From an uncultured Clostridia bacterium (GTDB taxonomy: Bacteria > Bacillota > Clostridia > Christensenellales > Aristaeellaceae), in contig CAKUKP010000110.1 of the NCBI GenBank assembly GCA_934663625.1, forward strand, positions 1 to 6,263: a DNA stretch of 6,263 nt, given 5' to 3'. The position numbers were made by a program, and so were the translations under genes. Numbering within the stretch: position 1 is the stretch's first letter; each line of letters opens with the position of its first letter. The notes beneath the pieces were generated by a model. The model saw nothing but the letters and a program-made list of their open reading frames with translations. It did not search any database and was not told where the DNA came from. Shown piece after piece: positions 5,065 through 6,263 of the stretch.

Positions 5065-6263
5065 GTGGAAAAGTATGATGTAATCGTCGCCGGAGGCGGT
5101 CTGGCGGCGCTGCGCAGCGCCGTGAGCGCGGCGCAGGCGGGCGCGCGCGTCTGCCTGCTGGTGAAAACGCGCCTGTGTTCGGGATCCAGCTTCTATCCGG
5201 GCATGGAAATGGTGGCGTGCCAGAGCAGCGCAAATACTCCGGCTACGGATGAACAATGGCTGGATGAAATCATGCGCACGTCCTGCGGCGTTGCAGACAG
5301 GCGGATGAATGAAATCTATATCCGCAATATCCGAAGCGCGGTAGAGAAAATGCCGGAAATCGGTATTCTTCATGCGTGTGAAACAGAGCCGAAGCTTGCC
5401 TGTTTTGCGGAACAGATTCGTCCTGCGTTCGTTTGGGGCAACTGGGCGGAGATTCGCGCCGAAGCGGAAAAGATAATCCGAAATCTGCATATCGAAGTTC
5501 GGGAAAACACGCGGCTGCTTTCCATTCTGCGGGATGGAAAACAGGTATGCGGCGTTACCGGCGCCTGCAAAGGTGAAATATCGGCATACGCCGCGCCCAG
5601 CGTGATCCTTGCGACGGGCGGCATGGGCGGATTGTATCGGCATAGCCTGAATACGCCGGAAACCACGGGCGATGGTCAGACGATCGCGCTGCTGGCGGGC
5701 GCGCCGCTGATCAACGCCGAATTTCTGCAATTCATTCCCGGGTTTATCAAACCTGCCTACAAGACCGTGTTTCGGGAAATGTCCATGCCGTACATTCGCG
5801 CCTATACGCGCGCGGACGGGCGCGATCTGTTCGAAGGTTATCCGCTGTCTGCGGATGAACGGGCAGCATGCCTGAAGCTTCGATCAACGCACGGCCCGTT
5901 TTCGGCGGAAACCATATCGAAGCATTTCGATATCGCCATGATGCGCGCAATTGTCGATCAGAATGCCGAGGGCGTTTGGGTTCGATATGATTCCGGTATC
6001 TTAAAGGATGAATTTACCTTCATCCGCCCCTACGTTACCTGGCTTCGGGAAAACAGGGGAATCGAAATCGATCGGGAACCGATCATGATCGCGCCCTTCT
6101 GCCACGCCGCAAACGGCGGCGTTCGAATCAATGCGCGCTGCGAAACTGATATTCGCGGGCTGTTCGCCTGCGGCGAGGTCAGCGGCGGAATTCATGGCGC
6201 GAATCGACAGGGCGGCATGTCCACGGGCAGCTGTCTGGTGTTCGGCGATATTGCGGGCAGGTG
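5065..6263 (+). CDS. FAD-dependent oxidoreductase, fumarate reductase / L-aspartate oxidase flavoprotein family (3' partial)
   Basis: The frame is open from GTG 5065 to the window end, giving 399 whole codons; relatives often run to about 450-550 residues, so the C-terminus is missing. The N-terminus is a Rossmann FAD-binding motif: strand KYDVIVA, then GGGLAAL (10-16), with Ala15 where the second Gly of GxGxxG is usual. Other family motifs are ILATGGMGG (181-189), TGDG (201-204) before an alanine-rich helix, and AEFLQFIPG (218-226). His347 in FCHAANGGV, CGEVSGGIHGANRQGG (369-384) and LVFGDIAG (391-398) complete the flavin and substrate pocket. His347 and Arg381 (HGANR) match dicarboxylate-binding residues of fumarate reductase and NadB. 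The usual cap-domain RGEG motif is not seen; the region reads REMSMPYIRAYTRADG (237-252). No signal peptide or haem motif is visible, so it is probably cytoplasmic. It follows the lyase by 64 bp and may act on the same pathway; the substrate and the direction of the redox reaction are unknown. It is unlikely to be NadB itself, given the context. Confidence 0.88.
   Translation, partial: MEKYDVIVAGGGLAALRSAVSAAQAGARVCLLVKTRLCSGSSFYPGMEMVACQSSANTPATDEQWLDEIMRTSCGVADRRMNEIYIRNIRSAVEKMPEIGILHACETEPKLACFAEQIRPAFVWGNWAEIRAEAEKIIRNLHIEVRENTRLLSILRDGKQVCGVTGACKGEISAYAAPSVILATGGMGGLYRHSLNTPETTGDGQTIALLAGAPLINAEFLQFIPGFIKPAYKTVFREMSMPYIRAYTRADGRDLFEGYPLSADERAACLKLRSTHGPFSAETISKHFDIAMMRAIVDQNAEGVWVRYDSGILKDEFTFIRPYVTWLRENRGIEIDREPIMIAPFCHAANGGVRINARCETDIRGLFACGEVSGGIHGANRQGGMSTGSCLVFGDIAGR

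Noticed and set aside
5037..5078. 13-codon open frame in the spacer as a leader peptide
   Set aside because: It has no ribosome binding site, no run of regulatory codons and no associated terminator/antiterminator pair.
4948..5730. Minus-strand open frame opposite the start of the flavoprotein
   Set aside because: The + strand frame continues unbroken through FAD motifs to the window end, so this is a shadow.
5065..6263. Assignment of the flavoprotein as L-aspartate oxidase (nadB)
   Set aside because: The family fold matches, but the RGEG motif is absent, no nadA or nadC is adjacent in the window, and the gene follows sugar-type transport genes.

Overview
The window reads as one end of a carbohydrate or carboxylate uptake and catabolism operon. 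Every gene lies on the + strand. The DNA is of moderate GC content and contains Shine-Dalgarno sites such as AAGGAGGT. It has a solute-binding protein with a short Lys-rich, Leu-rich signal peptide, closely packed transport genes and no local ABC ATPase. This suggests a Gram-positive, Clostridia-like Firmicute, perhaps an anaerobic gut or rumen organism. That placement is an inference from style; no marker gene is present.

Layout. (1) 1-876: the C-terminal effector-binding part of a LacI/GalR-type regulator, cut by the left edge so that its DNA-binding domain is missing. (2) 916-2220: a family 1 extracellular solute-binding protein with a signal peptide. (3) 2221-2335: an intergenic stretch with a perfect 13-bp inverted repeat and a weak LacI/cre-like site. 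(4) 2336-3229 and 3230-4078: two CUT1-type ABC permeases (MalF-like, then MalG-like) that abut with no spacer. (5) 4107-5000: a DapA/NanA-superfamily class I aldolase or lyase with its Schiff-base lysine intact but without the arginine expected of true dihydrodipicolinate synthase. (6) 5001-5064: a short spacer with a second hairpin. (7) 5065 to the right edge: a FAD-dependent protein of the fumarate reductase / L-aspartate oxidase flavoprotein family, started by GTG and cut by the window end.

Proposed working (inference): the regulator senses the substrate or a metabolite. The binding protein captures the substrate outside the cell, and the two permeases import it using an ATPase encoded elsewhere. 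The flavoprotein may oxidise or reduce a carboxylated intermediate, and the DapA-family enzyme cleaves or dehydrates a 2-oxo acid, probably releasing pyruvate if it is an aldolase. Candidate substrates are sugar acids, including sialic-acid-like or uronate-derived 2-keto-3-deoxy acids, but the sequence does not settle this. I find no mobile element, CRISPR array, tRNA or rRNA, and no convincing Rho-independent terminator. The least ordinary features are the pairing of a DapA-type lyase with a fumarate-reductase-type flavoprotein in a sugar ABC operon, the altered active-site motif of that flavoprotein, and two intercistronic hairpins without U-tracts.
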